Assembly: GCA_903921605.1 (NCBI GenBank)
Contig: CAIXQV010000787.1
Span: 1-15,173 of the forward strand
DNA: 15,173 bases
Reading direction: 5' to 3'
Source of the DNA: an uncultured Planctomycetaceae bacterium
GTDB taxonomy: Bacteria; Planctomycetota; Planctomycetia; Planctomycetales; Planctomycetaceae
Part shown: piece by piece, positions 1 to 6,507 of the stretch
Numbering within the stretch: position 1 is the stretch's first letter
Layout: each line of letters starts with the position of its first letter
Position numbers and translations under genes: made by a program
The notes under the pieces: model-generated
Databases searched by the model: none
What the model was told of the DNA's origin: nothing
Seen by the model: the letters and a program-made list of their open reading frames with translations, nothing else

Positions 1-393
1 AGCTTCCCCGGAATTCATGCGATCGATCGATTCCTCTATGTTTTTGAGTTGATGAGACTCGTGAATCCGAGGACTGCGATTAATTCTTTAGGTCCGCACC
101 GGGCGTCAACAAACAGATGCGAATCTGTATCGAGAATAGTAGGCATCATCCTGCGATGATTGATCAGAGTTCAGACGGGAATCGAGCTCTTCATCGTGCT
201 CAATCCAGAACAATGGTTCCAAGACAATCTTGGAAGCAATCCTGTTTCTGGCTGGACGACACCTCTCCATGAACAGGTTAAGCTTACGACGTGAGGCGAG
301 TTGCGACCTCAGCCCGGATAAGACAAAACAAAAGAAAGCCCTTCCATGGTGAGCCCCGGTGCGGAACAGAGATCAGGCGGTTCCTCCCCTTCC
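1..393. other. Leading gap without a supported gene
   Basis: I see no convincing gene here. A rightward frame is open from base 1 to a stop at 157-159 (52 codons) but resembles nothing I know. A leftward frame of about 37 codons reads from near 146 to 35. The stretch holds a 6-bp inverted repeat with a 4-base loop (ATCATC at 145-150, GATGAT at 155-160) and a stronger 8-bp one at 217-235. It should contain the promoter of the rightward hydrolase gene, but no pair of hexamers with good consensus and spacing stands out. GATC-rich sequence at 19-32 (overlapping GATCGATC) may be a methylation-rich patch or chance. Confidence 0.5.
217..235. promoter_or_regulatory. 8-bp inverted repeat, possible operator
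   Basis: TTCCAAGA (217-224) and TCTTGGAA (228-235) form a perfect 8-bp dyad around the trinucleotide CAA. It lies about 110-160 bases before the likely starts of the rightward hydrolase gene. No T-run follows, so it does not look like a terminator. A repressor or activator binding site is the natural guess, but there is no matching second copy in the window. Confidence 0.35.
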
Positions 394-2763
394 ATGATCC
401 TGAAAGGAATCGTTCTTGGATTATTCTTGCTCGCAAGGGCATCTGCGGCCGATGAGATCCTTTCCGACACAGTTCCACTGACTGTGGATCGACCGCTCGA
501 TCAGATGATGGTCGAGGGATTAAATCTGTTTTGCCTACGGGAGTTAGCCGCATCTCCTCGGCTCCGCTCAGAACGATGGAAAGACGATTTGGTCACCGGT
601 GTCACACTGGAGAAGAGCCTGACGGATCATCGAAATCGTTTCCAAAGCTTGATCGGGGCTGTTGATATTCGCGTAACCTCTCATCCACTGAGACCCCAGG
701 ATTTTGAACTGATTACTACCCTGAATCAGTCATCCATTGTGGCAAAGAGTCCAGGGGTCACAGTACATCGTGTTCGGTGGCCGGTCATTGAAGGTGTCTC
801 TGCCGAGGGATTGCTTTTTGTTCCTCGAGTCATTCGGGCAGCCGTGGTTGCATTGCCGGATGCAGACTGGACTCCGGAAATGTTTTCCGGGCTGCAACAG
901 GGACTGCCGGAAACGGCTCAGATCGTCCCCCGTCTGGCAGAAGCTGGCTGCATTGTCGCAATTCCGATGCTGCTTAGCCGAAGTGATGAATACTCAGGAC
1001 GTTCGGAGATCGTGTTCACGAATCAGCCGCATCGAGAGTTTCTTTATCGTCAGGCCTTTGAGGTCGGAAGACATATCATCGGTTACGAAGTTCAAAAAGT
1101 TCTCGCGGCAACGGATTTGCTGGAGCAACTGTTGAAGCGGTTGGCACCGGATCAAATAGGAGTTCACCCGAAGATTGGTGTCATTGGTTTTGGCGAAGGT
1201 GGGCTCCTGGCACTTTACTCGGCGGCCATCGACACGCGACTTCAGGCCTGCTGGGTGAGTGGCTATTTTCAGCAGCGAGAGTCTGTCTGGCAGGAACCGA
1301 TTTATCGGAACGTCTGGGGGCTACTGACCGAGTTTGGTGATGCGGAACTGGCCGGAATGATCGCTCCACGAAGACTGATCCTCGAGTCGTGTCGGGCTGT
1401 TGAAGTTGCAGGACCGCCGAATGCCCGAAAAGGTCGCACGAACGTAGCCGCTCCCGGGGAGATCAGAACCTGCCCACTGGAATCTGTTCAGGCAGAACTC
1501 GATCGGGCAAAGCTGTTCTTTGCGGTGCACGACAAGTTGGACGAACTCACCCATATCGTCAGCGGTGAGAACGGCGATAGTTCTCCCGGCACGGAGGACG
1601 CCTTACGAGCCTTTACCGAAAGGCTCGATGTGTTGGAACAACTTGCCCAGCAGCCGACGCCGTGGGCCACCAATTCACTGCAGGATAGAGGGCCGGAACT
1701 CGTTACTCGCGATGCTATGGCGCGTGAGAAGAGGCAAATTGATGAATTGCAGGCTCATGTTCAGAGTCTGCTTCTCCAGAGTCACCAGGTACGCGATGCT
1801 CGTTGGCGTCTGGATCCAGCGGCAATCGATGAGTGGAAGAATCAGGAACCTCGGTTGAGGGAATGGGTTCATGCAGAGCTAATCGGCAAGTTGCCGCACG
1901 AACGAAAGTCGCCTCAAGCTCGCTCTCGACGAATCCTCGTTAACGATGCTTATGTCGGATATGAGATCGTGTTAGACGTTTTTGAAGATTTGATCGCTGG
2001 CGGAATTCTTTTGATTCCAAACAACATTAAGGACGGTGAGCAACGCCCGCTTGTTGTATGCCAGCACGGATTGGACGGGACGCCAATGGATACGATCTCG
2101 CGTGAAGCCGAACACTATCGATACTACAAATCCTTCAGCGAGGAACTGGTGAAGCAAGGCTACATCGTCTACGCACCGCAGAATCCTTATCGGGGTGGAG
2201 ACAAGTTTCGACAATTGCAGCGCATGTCGAATCCTTTAAAGCGTTCCCTGTTCAGTTACATCATCGCTCAGCATGAGCAAACACTGGACTGGCTGGCCAC
2301 GTTACCTCAAGTCGATTCCACGCGGATCGCGTTCTACGGATTGTCCTACGGCGGCAAAACGGCCATGCGCGTTCCACCTCTCGTCGAAAAGTACAGTTTG
2401 TCAATTTGCTCCGGCGATTTCACTGATTGGCCACGCACGATGGCATCGAACAATGAGAAGTTCAGCTATCTGTTTACGTCGGAGTATGAAGTCTTTGAAT
2501 GGAACCTGGCGCATGTGGCCAGTTATGCAGAACTCGCCATGCTGATGACACCACGACCGTTTATGGTCGAAGAGGGGCATCGCGACGGAGGTCAGCCCAG
2601 CGAATGGGTCGCCGGGGAGTTTGGCAAGGTGCGCCGTCATTACGATCAATTGGGATTGGTCGACAGGGCCGTCATCGAGTTCTTCGATGGGCCGCACACG
2701 ATTCACGGGCAGGGCACGTTCGAATTCCTTCGCCGGCACCTGAACCATCCGAAGTTCCCATGA
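394..2763 (+). CDS. Secreted two-domain alpha/beta-hydrolase (dienelactone hydrolase / acetyl xylan esterase-like)
   Basis: This is an exported protein of 789 residues with two alpha/beta-hydrolase-like domains. Residues 1-20 form a short signal peptide (MILKG, a hydrophobic core, then ASA-A), which is why I start at 394. The open frame also allows an ATG at 346, which would add 16 non-hydrophobic residues, and neither start has a good ribosome site. The first domain (about 120-345) has the strand-turn-helix of a nucleophile elbow, but it reads GFGEGG (265-270), with Gly267 where Ser or Cys should be, so it is probably inactive. A charged, helical linker follows. The second domain (about 505-789) is intact: Ser651 in GLSYGG, a candidate acid Asp731 in the GHRDGG segment, and His768 or His771 in GPHTIHG near the end. 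This arrangement resembles the secreted acetyl xylan esterase or dienelactone hydrolase-like enzymes of planctomycetes. The substrate is unknown, an ester of a polysaccharide being plausible. It stands alone, convergent to the oxidoreductase gene. Confidence 0.85.
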   Translation: MILKGIVLGLFLLARASAADEILSDTVPLTVDRPLDQMMVEGLNLFCLRELAASPRLRSERWKDDLVTGVTLEKSLTDHRNRFQSLIGAVDIRVTSHPLRPQDFELITTLNQSSIVAKSPGVTVHRVRWPVIEGVSAEGLLFVPRVIRAAVVALPDADWTPEMFSGLQQGLPETAQIVPRLAEAGCIVAIPMLLSRSDEYSGRSEIVFTNQPHREFLYRQAFEVGRHIIGYEVQKVLAATDLLEQLLKRLAPDQIGVHPKIGVIGFGEGGLLALYSAAIDTRLQACWVSGYFQQRESVWQEPIYRNVWGLLTEFGDAELAGMIAPRRLILESCRAVEVAGPPNARKGRTNVAAPGEIRTCPLESVQAELDRAKLFFAVHDKLDELTHIVSGENGDSSPGTEDALRAFTERLDVLEQLAQQPTPWATNSLQDRGPELVTRDAMAREKRQIDELQAHVQSLLLQSHQVRDARWRLDPAAIDEWKNQEPRLREWVHAELIGKLPHERKSPQARSRRILVNDAYVGYEIVLDVFEDLIAGGILLIPNNIKDGEQRPLVVCQHGLDGTPMDTISREAEHYRYYKSFSEELVKQGYIVYAPQNPYRGGDKFRQLQRMSNPLKRSLFSYIIAQHEQTLDWLATLPQVDSTRIAFYGLSYGGKTAMRVPPLVEKYSLSICSGDFTDWPRTMASNNEKFSYLFTSEYEVFEWNLAHVASYAELAMLMTPRPFMVEEGHRDGGQPSEWVAGEFGKVRRHYDQLGLVDRAVIEFFDGPHTIHGQGTFEFLRRHLNHPKFP

Positions 2764-2801
2764 CGGACGACAATAAGGGGCAGCAGGTGGTTGCTCATGG
2801 A

Positions 2802-2818
2802 CCTTTCTGTCAGAAAGG
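2802..2818. repeat. 17-bp near-perfect palindrome in the convergent gap
   Basis: CCTTTCTG (2802-2809) and CAGAAAGG (2811-2818) pair perfectly around one central T. It lies 39 bases after the hydrolase stop. Without a loop of at least three bases it would form a 7-bp hairpin at best. It may be part of the transcription-end region or a protein-binding dyad. Confidence 0.4.
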
Positions 2819-2854
2819 CCTCGGCCGCCTCACGTCCCGCGAAATCGCCGAGAA

Positions 2855-2882
2855 GTGGCCGAGTTCCTGCGAACTCGGCCAC
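2855..2882. terminator. Convergent-gap hairpin, likely bidirectional terminator
   Basis: GTGGCCGAGTTC (2855-2866) and GAACTCGGCCAC (2871-2882) form a perfect 12-bp GC-rich stem with the 4-base loop CTGC. It lies between the ends of two converging genes, 20 bases past the oxidoreductase stop and 92 bases past the hydrolase stop. Neither strand has a clear T-run after the stem, so it is not a textbook intrinsic terminator. It may instead stop transcripts with a factor or protect 3' ends. Confidence 0.6.
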
Positions 2883-2901
2883 CGCATTTCAAAAACCTGG
2901 G

Positions 2902-4269
2902 CTACATGTTGATCTCATATCCCTTGCGATTCTCTCGTGACAGGAATGAGTTGGCCTGATCATCTCCAACGATTTCGCGTTTGACAGCATCCCAGTTCAG
3001 AGGACGGTTCAGGCGCATCGCGATATTGCTCAGATGACAGATTTCCAGCATTCGGTTGTGAGACCAGACGTCTGAAATCGGCTGCTTTCGAGACTTCATC
3101 GCGTCCGTAAAGTTGGACGTATGATTCTCGCTGACAGGACCACCGTAGACGGCTTCAATAGCCCCTTCTGGCAGAGGCTTGTCTTTCAAGGCTTCAACAG
3201 GCTGGCCGGTGATCTTGCCACGATTTACGAAGAAGCGGCCTTCGGTCCCTTCGAACAGAATACCATTGTCACCTTCGCTCGTGATGATCATTTCAACGTC
3301 GTTTGGCATGTCGACCTTGATCTTGAAAGTCGTCGCCGCGTTGTACTGATCATTCACAACCGGATGGCCATCCTTGTATTCCACAGGCAGCTTAAACTCG
3401 ACGGGTGTGACCTTGCTTGGCCCGGTTTCTGTTGCACCAAGTGCCCAGCATGCGATATCAACATGATGAGCACCCCAGTCAGTGAGTTTTCCACCGGAGT
3501 ATTCGTGCCAGTTGCGGAATGCGTAGTGGCAGTTGCTATGCAAAGGTACGCCACCACCGTATCCGGTTCGCATCTCTGGAAGTGATCGATAATCAACTTT
3601 CGGGGCTGGGCCGAGCCAGAATTCCCAGTCGAGTTCTTCCGGTACAGGAGCAACTGGAATAACAGGCGATGCGTCCATCCCATTGATCCCGCAGGTCACT
3701 CGTTTCACGGTGCCGATACGTCCCGCCTTTACCAGAGCCACAGCCTGAAGGAATCGCTGGTCAGATTCCGTACGCTGCATTGTACCGACCTGGAACACGC
3801 GGCCGGTTTCCTTCACCACTTTCTCGATCAACTTACCCTCGGCAATTGTGAGCGTCAGCGGCTTCTCGCAGTACACGTCCTTGCCGGCATACATCGCTTC
3901 TACAGCGATCTTTGTGTGCCAATGATCAGGTGTGGCAATCATGACCGCATCGATATCTTTTCGATCAAGAATCTTGCGGTAGTCTTTGTACGAATCCGGT
4001 TTCTTGCCCTGGCCTTTTTCAACGTTCTCGACGTTGACGCCGAGGACCTTAGAATCAACATCGGCCAGGGCCGCAAAGTCCGCAAACTTGAACGACTTGC
4101 TGGTGATAGTCCAGCCCTGGTTTCGAAGCCCAATCGTTGCAAAGACTGGCCGATCGTTGGCCGATTGATAGCCAAATGCTCGATTTGCCGAAGGAGCCAG
4201 GACAGCCGCCGCTCCTGCTGCGGCAGCAGACTGCAGAAAATGACGACGCGTAGACTTACGAACGGACAT
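2902..4269 (-). CDS. Tat-exported Gfo/Idh/MocA family oxidoreductase
   Basis: The product is a 455-residue NAD(P)-dependent oxidoreductase of the Gfo/Idh/MocA family, which acts on sugars, sugar acids or inositols. Residues 1-33 are a twin-arginine leader (TRRHFLQ with Arg8-Arg9, then an Ala-rich core), so it is exported folded, probably with cofactor bound. The Rossmann fold starts at about 43 with a loosened dinucleotide loop (GLRNQG, 47-52). The family's EKP motif is at 135-137, and the C-terminal signature TDWGAHHVDIAC (263-274) holds the His and Asp residues that usually serve in catalysis. The start at 4269 is fixed by an AGAGGAG ribosome site 7 bases upstream and by the leader; the frame stays open 56 codons further upstream without any such signal. 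Proteins of this Tat-leader type are abundant in planctomycetes beside DUF1501 and PSCyt genes. It is separated from the DUF1501 gene by 332 bases with palindromes, so it may have its own promoter. The substrate cannot be told. Confidence 0.93.
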   Translation of the reverse strand: MSVRKSTRRHFLQSAAAAGAAAVLAPSANRAFGYQSANDRPVFATIGLRNQGWTITSKSFKFADFAALADVDSKVLGVNVENVEKGQGKKPDSYKDYRKILDRKDIDAVMIATPDHWHTKIAVEAMYAGKDVYCEKPLTLTIAEGKLIEKVVKETGRVFQVGTMQRTESDQRFLQAVALVKAGRIGTVKRVTCGINGMDASPVIPVAPVPEELDWEFWLGPAPKVDYRSLPEMRTGYGGGVPLHSNCHYAFRNWHEYSGGKLTDWGAHHVDIACWALGATETGPSKVTPVEFKLPVEYKDGHPVVNDQYNAATTFKIKVDMPNDVEMIITSEGDNGILFEGTEGRFFVNRGKITGQPVEALKDKPLPEGAIEAVYGGPVSENHTSNFTDAMKSRKQPISDVWSHNRMLEICHLSNIAMRLNRPLNWDAVKREIVGDDQANSFLSRENRKGYEINM

Positions 4270-4276
4270 CAGGAAA

Positions 4277-4283
4277 CTCCTCT
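4277..4283 (-). promoter_or_regulatory. Ribosome binding site AGAGGAG
   Basis: On the minus strand AGAGGAG ends 7 bases before the ATG at 4269. It is the strongest Shine-Dalgarno match in the window and settles the start of the oxidoreductase on the Tat leader. Confidence 0.75.
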
Positions 4284-4450
4284 GGGGATGTGAATACGAA
4301 CAGCATGTGGGAATAATGAGTGCACCTTCAACACCATCGCCGCTGACTTTTGGCATCGGCATCAGGGCAGAATTTGTACTCTCTCGGCAAAATGGTAACC
4401 GAAATTGTCGACGATAGAACTGTTGCGACAACAACATTTCTGAGCTGCTC
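4284..4450 (-). promoter_or_regulatory. Upstream region of the oxidoreductase gene
   Basis: This 167-base stretch precedes the oxidoreductase gene and has no gene of its own. It holds a 6-bp inverted repeat (TTGTCG at 4405-4410, CGACAA at 4426-4431). A promoter is expected here if the oxidoreductase is transcribed separately, but I cannot pick -35 and -10 boxes with confidence. Confidence 0.3.
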
Positions 4451-4590
4451 CTTTGGACTGCTGCAGCCTGCTGCCGCTTTCCCGTCCACAGCCTGCTGTG
4501 GACGATCCACCTGCGGGAATGACCGTCAATCTCTTTAGTTGGCAGCAGGCTGCCAACGACAAAGCGGCAGCGGGCTGCCGCAGTCCAAGG
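4451..4590. repeat. Composite palindromic element, four CAGC-NN-GCTG hairpins
   Basis: Four palindromes lie within 140 bases. They are GCAGC-CT-GCTGC (4463-4474, extendable with one mismatch pair), a perfect 10-bp stem CGTCCACAGC (4483-4492) with its partner at 4495-4504, GTTGGCAGC (4538-4546) with its partner at 4549-4557, and GCGGCAGC (4564-4571) with its partner at 4574-4581. All share the core CAGC-NN-GCTG. In addition, 4451-4480 and the reverse complement of 4561-4590 match at 27 of 30 positions, so the outer units are terminal inverted repeats around the inner two. The element begins 12 bases after the DUF1501 stop. It resembles REP/BIME-type dispersed repeats and could act as a transcription attenuator or mRNA-stabilising structure between the two genes. 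Confidence 0.75.
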
Positions 4591-4601
4591 GGAGAGGAGA
4601 A

Positions 4602-6092
4602 TCAGGCAATGATCTCATGGATCGGTTCACCATGATCAATATCAAGTCGCTTGCGTCCCGGGATTTCCATCTCCCGTGAATCGAGCCCCAATTGTTTCAG
4701 AATCGTGGCGTGAATGTCGGTGACGTAGTGACGATTCTCTGCCGCGTGGAATCCGATTTCATCGGTTGCTCCATGGACGATTCCTCGCTTCAAGCCACCG
4801 CCAGCCATCCAGACAGAGAAGCCGAAGATATGATGATCGCGACCGTCAGATCCTTGTGATCCCGGAGTGCGGCCAAACTCGGTCGCGAAGACAACAAGCG
4901 TGTCGTCCAAAAGTCCTCGACGATCCAGATCTTCCAGCAAGCCGCCGATCGGCTGATCGACGGCCAGTGAATTGTTGGTATGGTTGGCTTTCAAGCCACC
5001 ATGAGCATCCCAGGCTCCGGCTCCGCCAGCCCCATGCTGAATCTGAATGAATCGCACTCCGCGCTCGACCAGTCGTCGGGCCGCGAGCAACTGCATGCCA
5101 AAATTCTTGCTGTGAGCATTGTTGATTCCGTAAAGATCCTGAGTTTCTGCCGTCTCTTTCGAGAAATCAACAACCTCCGGCACAGACTGCTGCATTCGAA
5201 AGGCCAGCTCATATGAAGCCACCCTTGCGGCCAATGCGGGGTCGTGAGGATACTCATCGCCTCGAAGAGAATTGAGTTGTCCAATGAGATCTCTCCCGAT
5301 CTTCTGCGCATCCCGAGAGAATTCTCGTTCAGGCCGACTGAAGTCCAGTGGATTATTGGGATCTATGCGCATTGGTACCGCATCATGAGCAGGACCAAGA
5401 TAATGGCCGTCGCGTTTGTTCCAGTATTCTCGATTCCCAATCGAAATGTACTGCGGCAGATTCTCATTCAGCGACCCAAGACCATAGTGAACCCATGCGC
5501 CGAGATTGGGGAAATCTCCATCGTTCGAATGACGTCCTGAATGAAATTGCGTCTGAGCCCCGTGATTGCTGTCTGTTGTCCACATCGAACGAACAATCGC
5601 CAGTTTATCAACGTGCTTCGCGATGTGAGGAAACCAGTCACTGACCTCGATTCCACTTTGACCGTGCTTCCGAAATCCCACCTGCAACGGATAGAGCAAG
5701 TTTCGTTGATTGCCGTTTCCGTCGGGGACAACAAGCCGTTCAATGGCCAGTTTTTTCGGGTCCTGTGCCTCAGCAAACGGCGTCTCCGCAATCGTCTTGC
5801 CGCCGTACTTCGTCAACATGGGCTTCGGATCAAAACTCTCCATGTGGCTGAGGCCACCATTCATAAACAGCCAGATAACGCTCTTCGCTTTCGGCACGGA
5901 ATGAGGATGCCCGGTTGGAGGAGCCCAACCACCATCGCGCGCGTAACCATCGCGTTGCAACAGAGCTCCGAGAGCCAGACTGCCAAAGCCCATCGCGGAA
6001 TTCAGAAGACAGGAACGGCGGGAAAACGCAGAGGGGGAGCGAAACGCAGAGGGGGAGAAAGGGAGATGGGGAGAGAAGGGGAGTTTTTTCAT
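4602..6092 (-). CDS. DUF1501 domain protein with Tat-like leader
   Basis: The product is a 496-residue member of the DUF1501 family, which is distantly related to the alkaline phosphatase/sulfatase fold. No reaction is established. It has the family's usual marks: [13 protein letters not shown] (77-89), [10 protein letters not shown] (from 405), GRDHH (417-421), the TDE segment near 444 and DIHATIL near 460. SRRSCLL with Arg25-Arg26 and the following hydrophobic stretch make a twin-arginine leader. The first 23 residues are odd: Pro/Ser/Phe-rich, with SPSAF twice, encoded by the CT-rich end of the neighbouring repeat element rather than by family sequence. I start at 6092, where ATGA overlaps the stop of the four-helix gene and suggests translational coupling; an ATG at 6104 is possible. 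No ribosome site is seen. In planctomycetes DUF1501 genes usually follow a PSCyt/DUF1549/DUF1553 gene directly, which suggests a joint role at the envelope; here a small gene separates them. Confidence 0.93.
   Translation of the reverse strand: MKKLPFSPHLPFSPSAFRSPSAFSRRSCLLNSAMGFGSLALGALLQRDGYARDGGWAPPTGHPHSVPKAKSVIWLFMNGGLSHMESFDPKPMLTKYGGKTIAETPFAEAQDPKKLAIERLVVPDGNGNQRNLLYPLQVGFRKHGQSGIEVSDWFPHIAKHVDKLAIVRSMWTTDSNHGAQTQFHSGRHSNDGDFPNLGAWVHYGLGSLNENLPQYISIGNREYWNKRDGHYLGPAHDAVPMRIDPNNPLDFSRPEREFSRDAQKIGRDLIGQLNSLRGDEYPHDPALAARVASYELAFRMQQSVPEVVDFSKETAETQDLYGINNAHSKNFGMQLLAARRLVERGVRFIQIQHGAGGAGAWDAHGGLKANHTNNSLAVDQPIGGLLEDLDRRGLLDDTLVVFATEFGRTPGSQGSDGRDHHIFGFSVWMAGGGLKRGIVHGATDEIGFHAAENRHYVTDIHATILKQLGLDSREMEIPGRKRLDIDHGEPIHEIIA
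6024..6057. repeat. 18-bp tandem repeat, two copies
   Basis: AAACGCAGAGGGGGAG occurs at 6024-6039 and again at 6042-6057, a period of 18 bases. It lies in the first codons of the DUF1501 gene and gives the duplicated peptide SPSAF without changing frame. It is the outer part of one end of the cassette described at 6028-6504, so the duplication is probably slippage within that end. Confidence 0.75.
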
Positions 6093-6463
6093 GGGAGGGT
6101 CCATTTTTCTGAATGGTGAATCATATGAACTATCATCGCGACAACTTCGTCATAGCTGCTGTAAAGCTGACGCACGTGATCGCGATCGGCATATTCACAT
6201 TCGACTGCAAACTGAAGCCAAACTTGACTCTCTGCGGCTTCGGCCTCGCTGTCACTGAGTTTACTGATGAACGCTGCTTCATACCGACGTTTTCGCCACG
6301 CTTCGGCCATGTTCGCACAGACAGATCGTGATGATCGGCGAATTTGATCAACCAGGGAATATCGTTCTTCTGTCGGGAATGACTTCGATAACGCGAAAAC
6401 CTCCATCGCCAACGAAAACGCCTTCTTGTAGACATCCAATTCCGTGTGTCGAACAATCTTCAT
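6089..6463 (-). CDS. Four-helix-bundle protein (23S rRNA intervening-sequence / S23 type)
   Basis: The product has 124 residues and belongs to the four-helix-bundle family first named from proteins encoded in 23S rRNA intervening sequences, which is related in fold to the accessory Avd proteins of diversity-generating retroelements. The signature is clear: [20 protein letters not shown] (29-48) followed by CANMAEAW, then [16 protein letters not shown] (68-83), and a C-terminal helix with MIVHMI. It is all-helical, soluble and lacks a signal peptide, unlike every neighbour. The molecular role is unknown; a basic pentamer that binds nucleic acid has been suggested for relatives. I choose the ATG at 6463, 6 bases after AGAGG; a GTG at 6493 would add 10 residues made of repeat sequence. 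It begins 44 bases after the DUF1553 gene and overlaps DUF1501 by ATGA. It interrupts a normally adjacent pair and is flanked by GA-rich repeats, which suggests it was inserted. Confidence 0.88.
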   Translation of the reverse strand: MKIVRHTELDVYKKAFSLAMEVFALSKSFPTEERYSLVDQIRRSSRSVCANMAEAWRKRRYEAAFISKLSDSEAEAAESQVWLQFAVECEYADRDHVRQLYSSYDEVVAMIVHMIHHSEKWTLP

Positions 6464-6469
6464 TCCCGG

Positions 6470-6474
6470 CCTCT
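6470..6474 (-). promoter_or_regulatory. Ribosome binding site AGAGG supplied by the repeat end
   Basis: On the minus strand AGAGG lies 6 bases before the ATG at 6463. It is the last part of the GA-rich repeat end, so the repeat itself seems to provide translation initiation for the small gene. This decides the start at 6463 over the upstream GTG. Confidence 0.55.
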
Positions 6475-6507
6475 TTTTCTCCCTATCTCCCACTCTCCGA
6501 GTCTGGC

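Larger units (their letters stand above)
6028..6504. mobile_element. Putative cassette: four-helix gene between GA-rich inverted ends
   Basis: The small gene at 6089-6463 is bounded by two purine-rich tracts that face each other. The left end (plus strand, 6028-6083) has GCAGAGGGGGAG (6028-6039, repeated at 6046-6057) and GGAGATGGGGAGAG (6062-6075). The right end (minus strand, 6504 to 6470) begins AGACTCGGAGAG and continues GA-rich. GGGAGAT-GGGAGA patterns match between the two ends. Both ends recur, with nothing between them, at 7046-7128 inside the DUF1553 gene: the right end matches there at about 27 of 35 ungapped positions, and the left end shares the same 12-mer and 14-mer. The right end stops 3 bases short of the DUF1553 gene's stop codon, and the left end runs into the DUF1501 N-terminus. 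No transposase and no target-site duplication are visible. That the unit moves is my inference; low-complexity GA sequence could mimic some of the similarity. Confidence 0.5.

Noticed and set aside
1..18. Possible leftward gene start (ATG at 18, codons running off the left edge)
   Set aside because: Only six codons are visible, and the AGAGGA upstream is 13 bases away, too far for a normal ribosome site.
35..148. Leftward 37-codon frame with an N-terminus faintly like PIN-domain toxins (MPTILDTDSHL)
   Set aside because: Very short, stops early, and the similarity rests on a few residues; no frameshifted continuation convincingly completes the domain.
1..159. Rightward frame open from the window edge (52 codons)
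   Set aside because: Too short to judge, with no recognisable motif; the opposite strand is open over a similar length, so it may be chance.
4270..4437. Upstream extension of the oxidoreductase frame (56 codons)
   Set aside because: It would bury the Tat leader inside the protein and ignores the strong AGAGGAG site next to the ATG at 4269.
4451..4590. CRISPR array
   Set aside because: The units are palindromes of differing sequence with irregular spacing, not identical repeats with uniform spacers.
6113..6331. Rightward open frame opposite the four-helix gene
   Set aside because: Antisense shadow of a strongly family-matched gene, without a motif of its own.
6464..6493. GTG start adding 10 residues to the four-helix protein
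   Set aside because: The added residues are repeat-encoded, and family members start at the M-x-I-x-R-H-like segment; the ATG at 6463 has a well-placed AGAGG.
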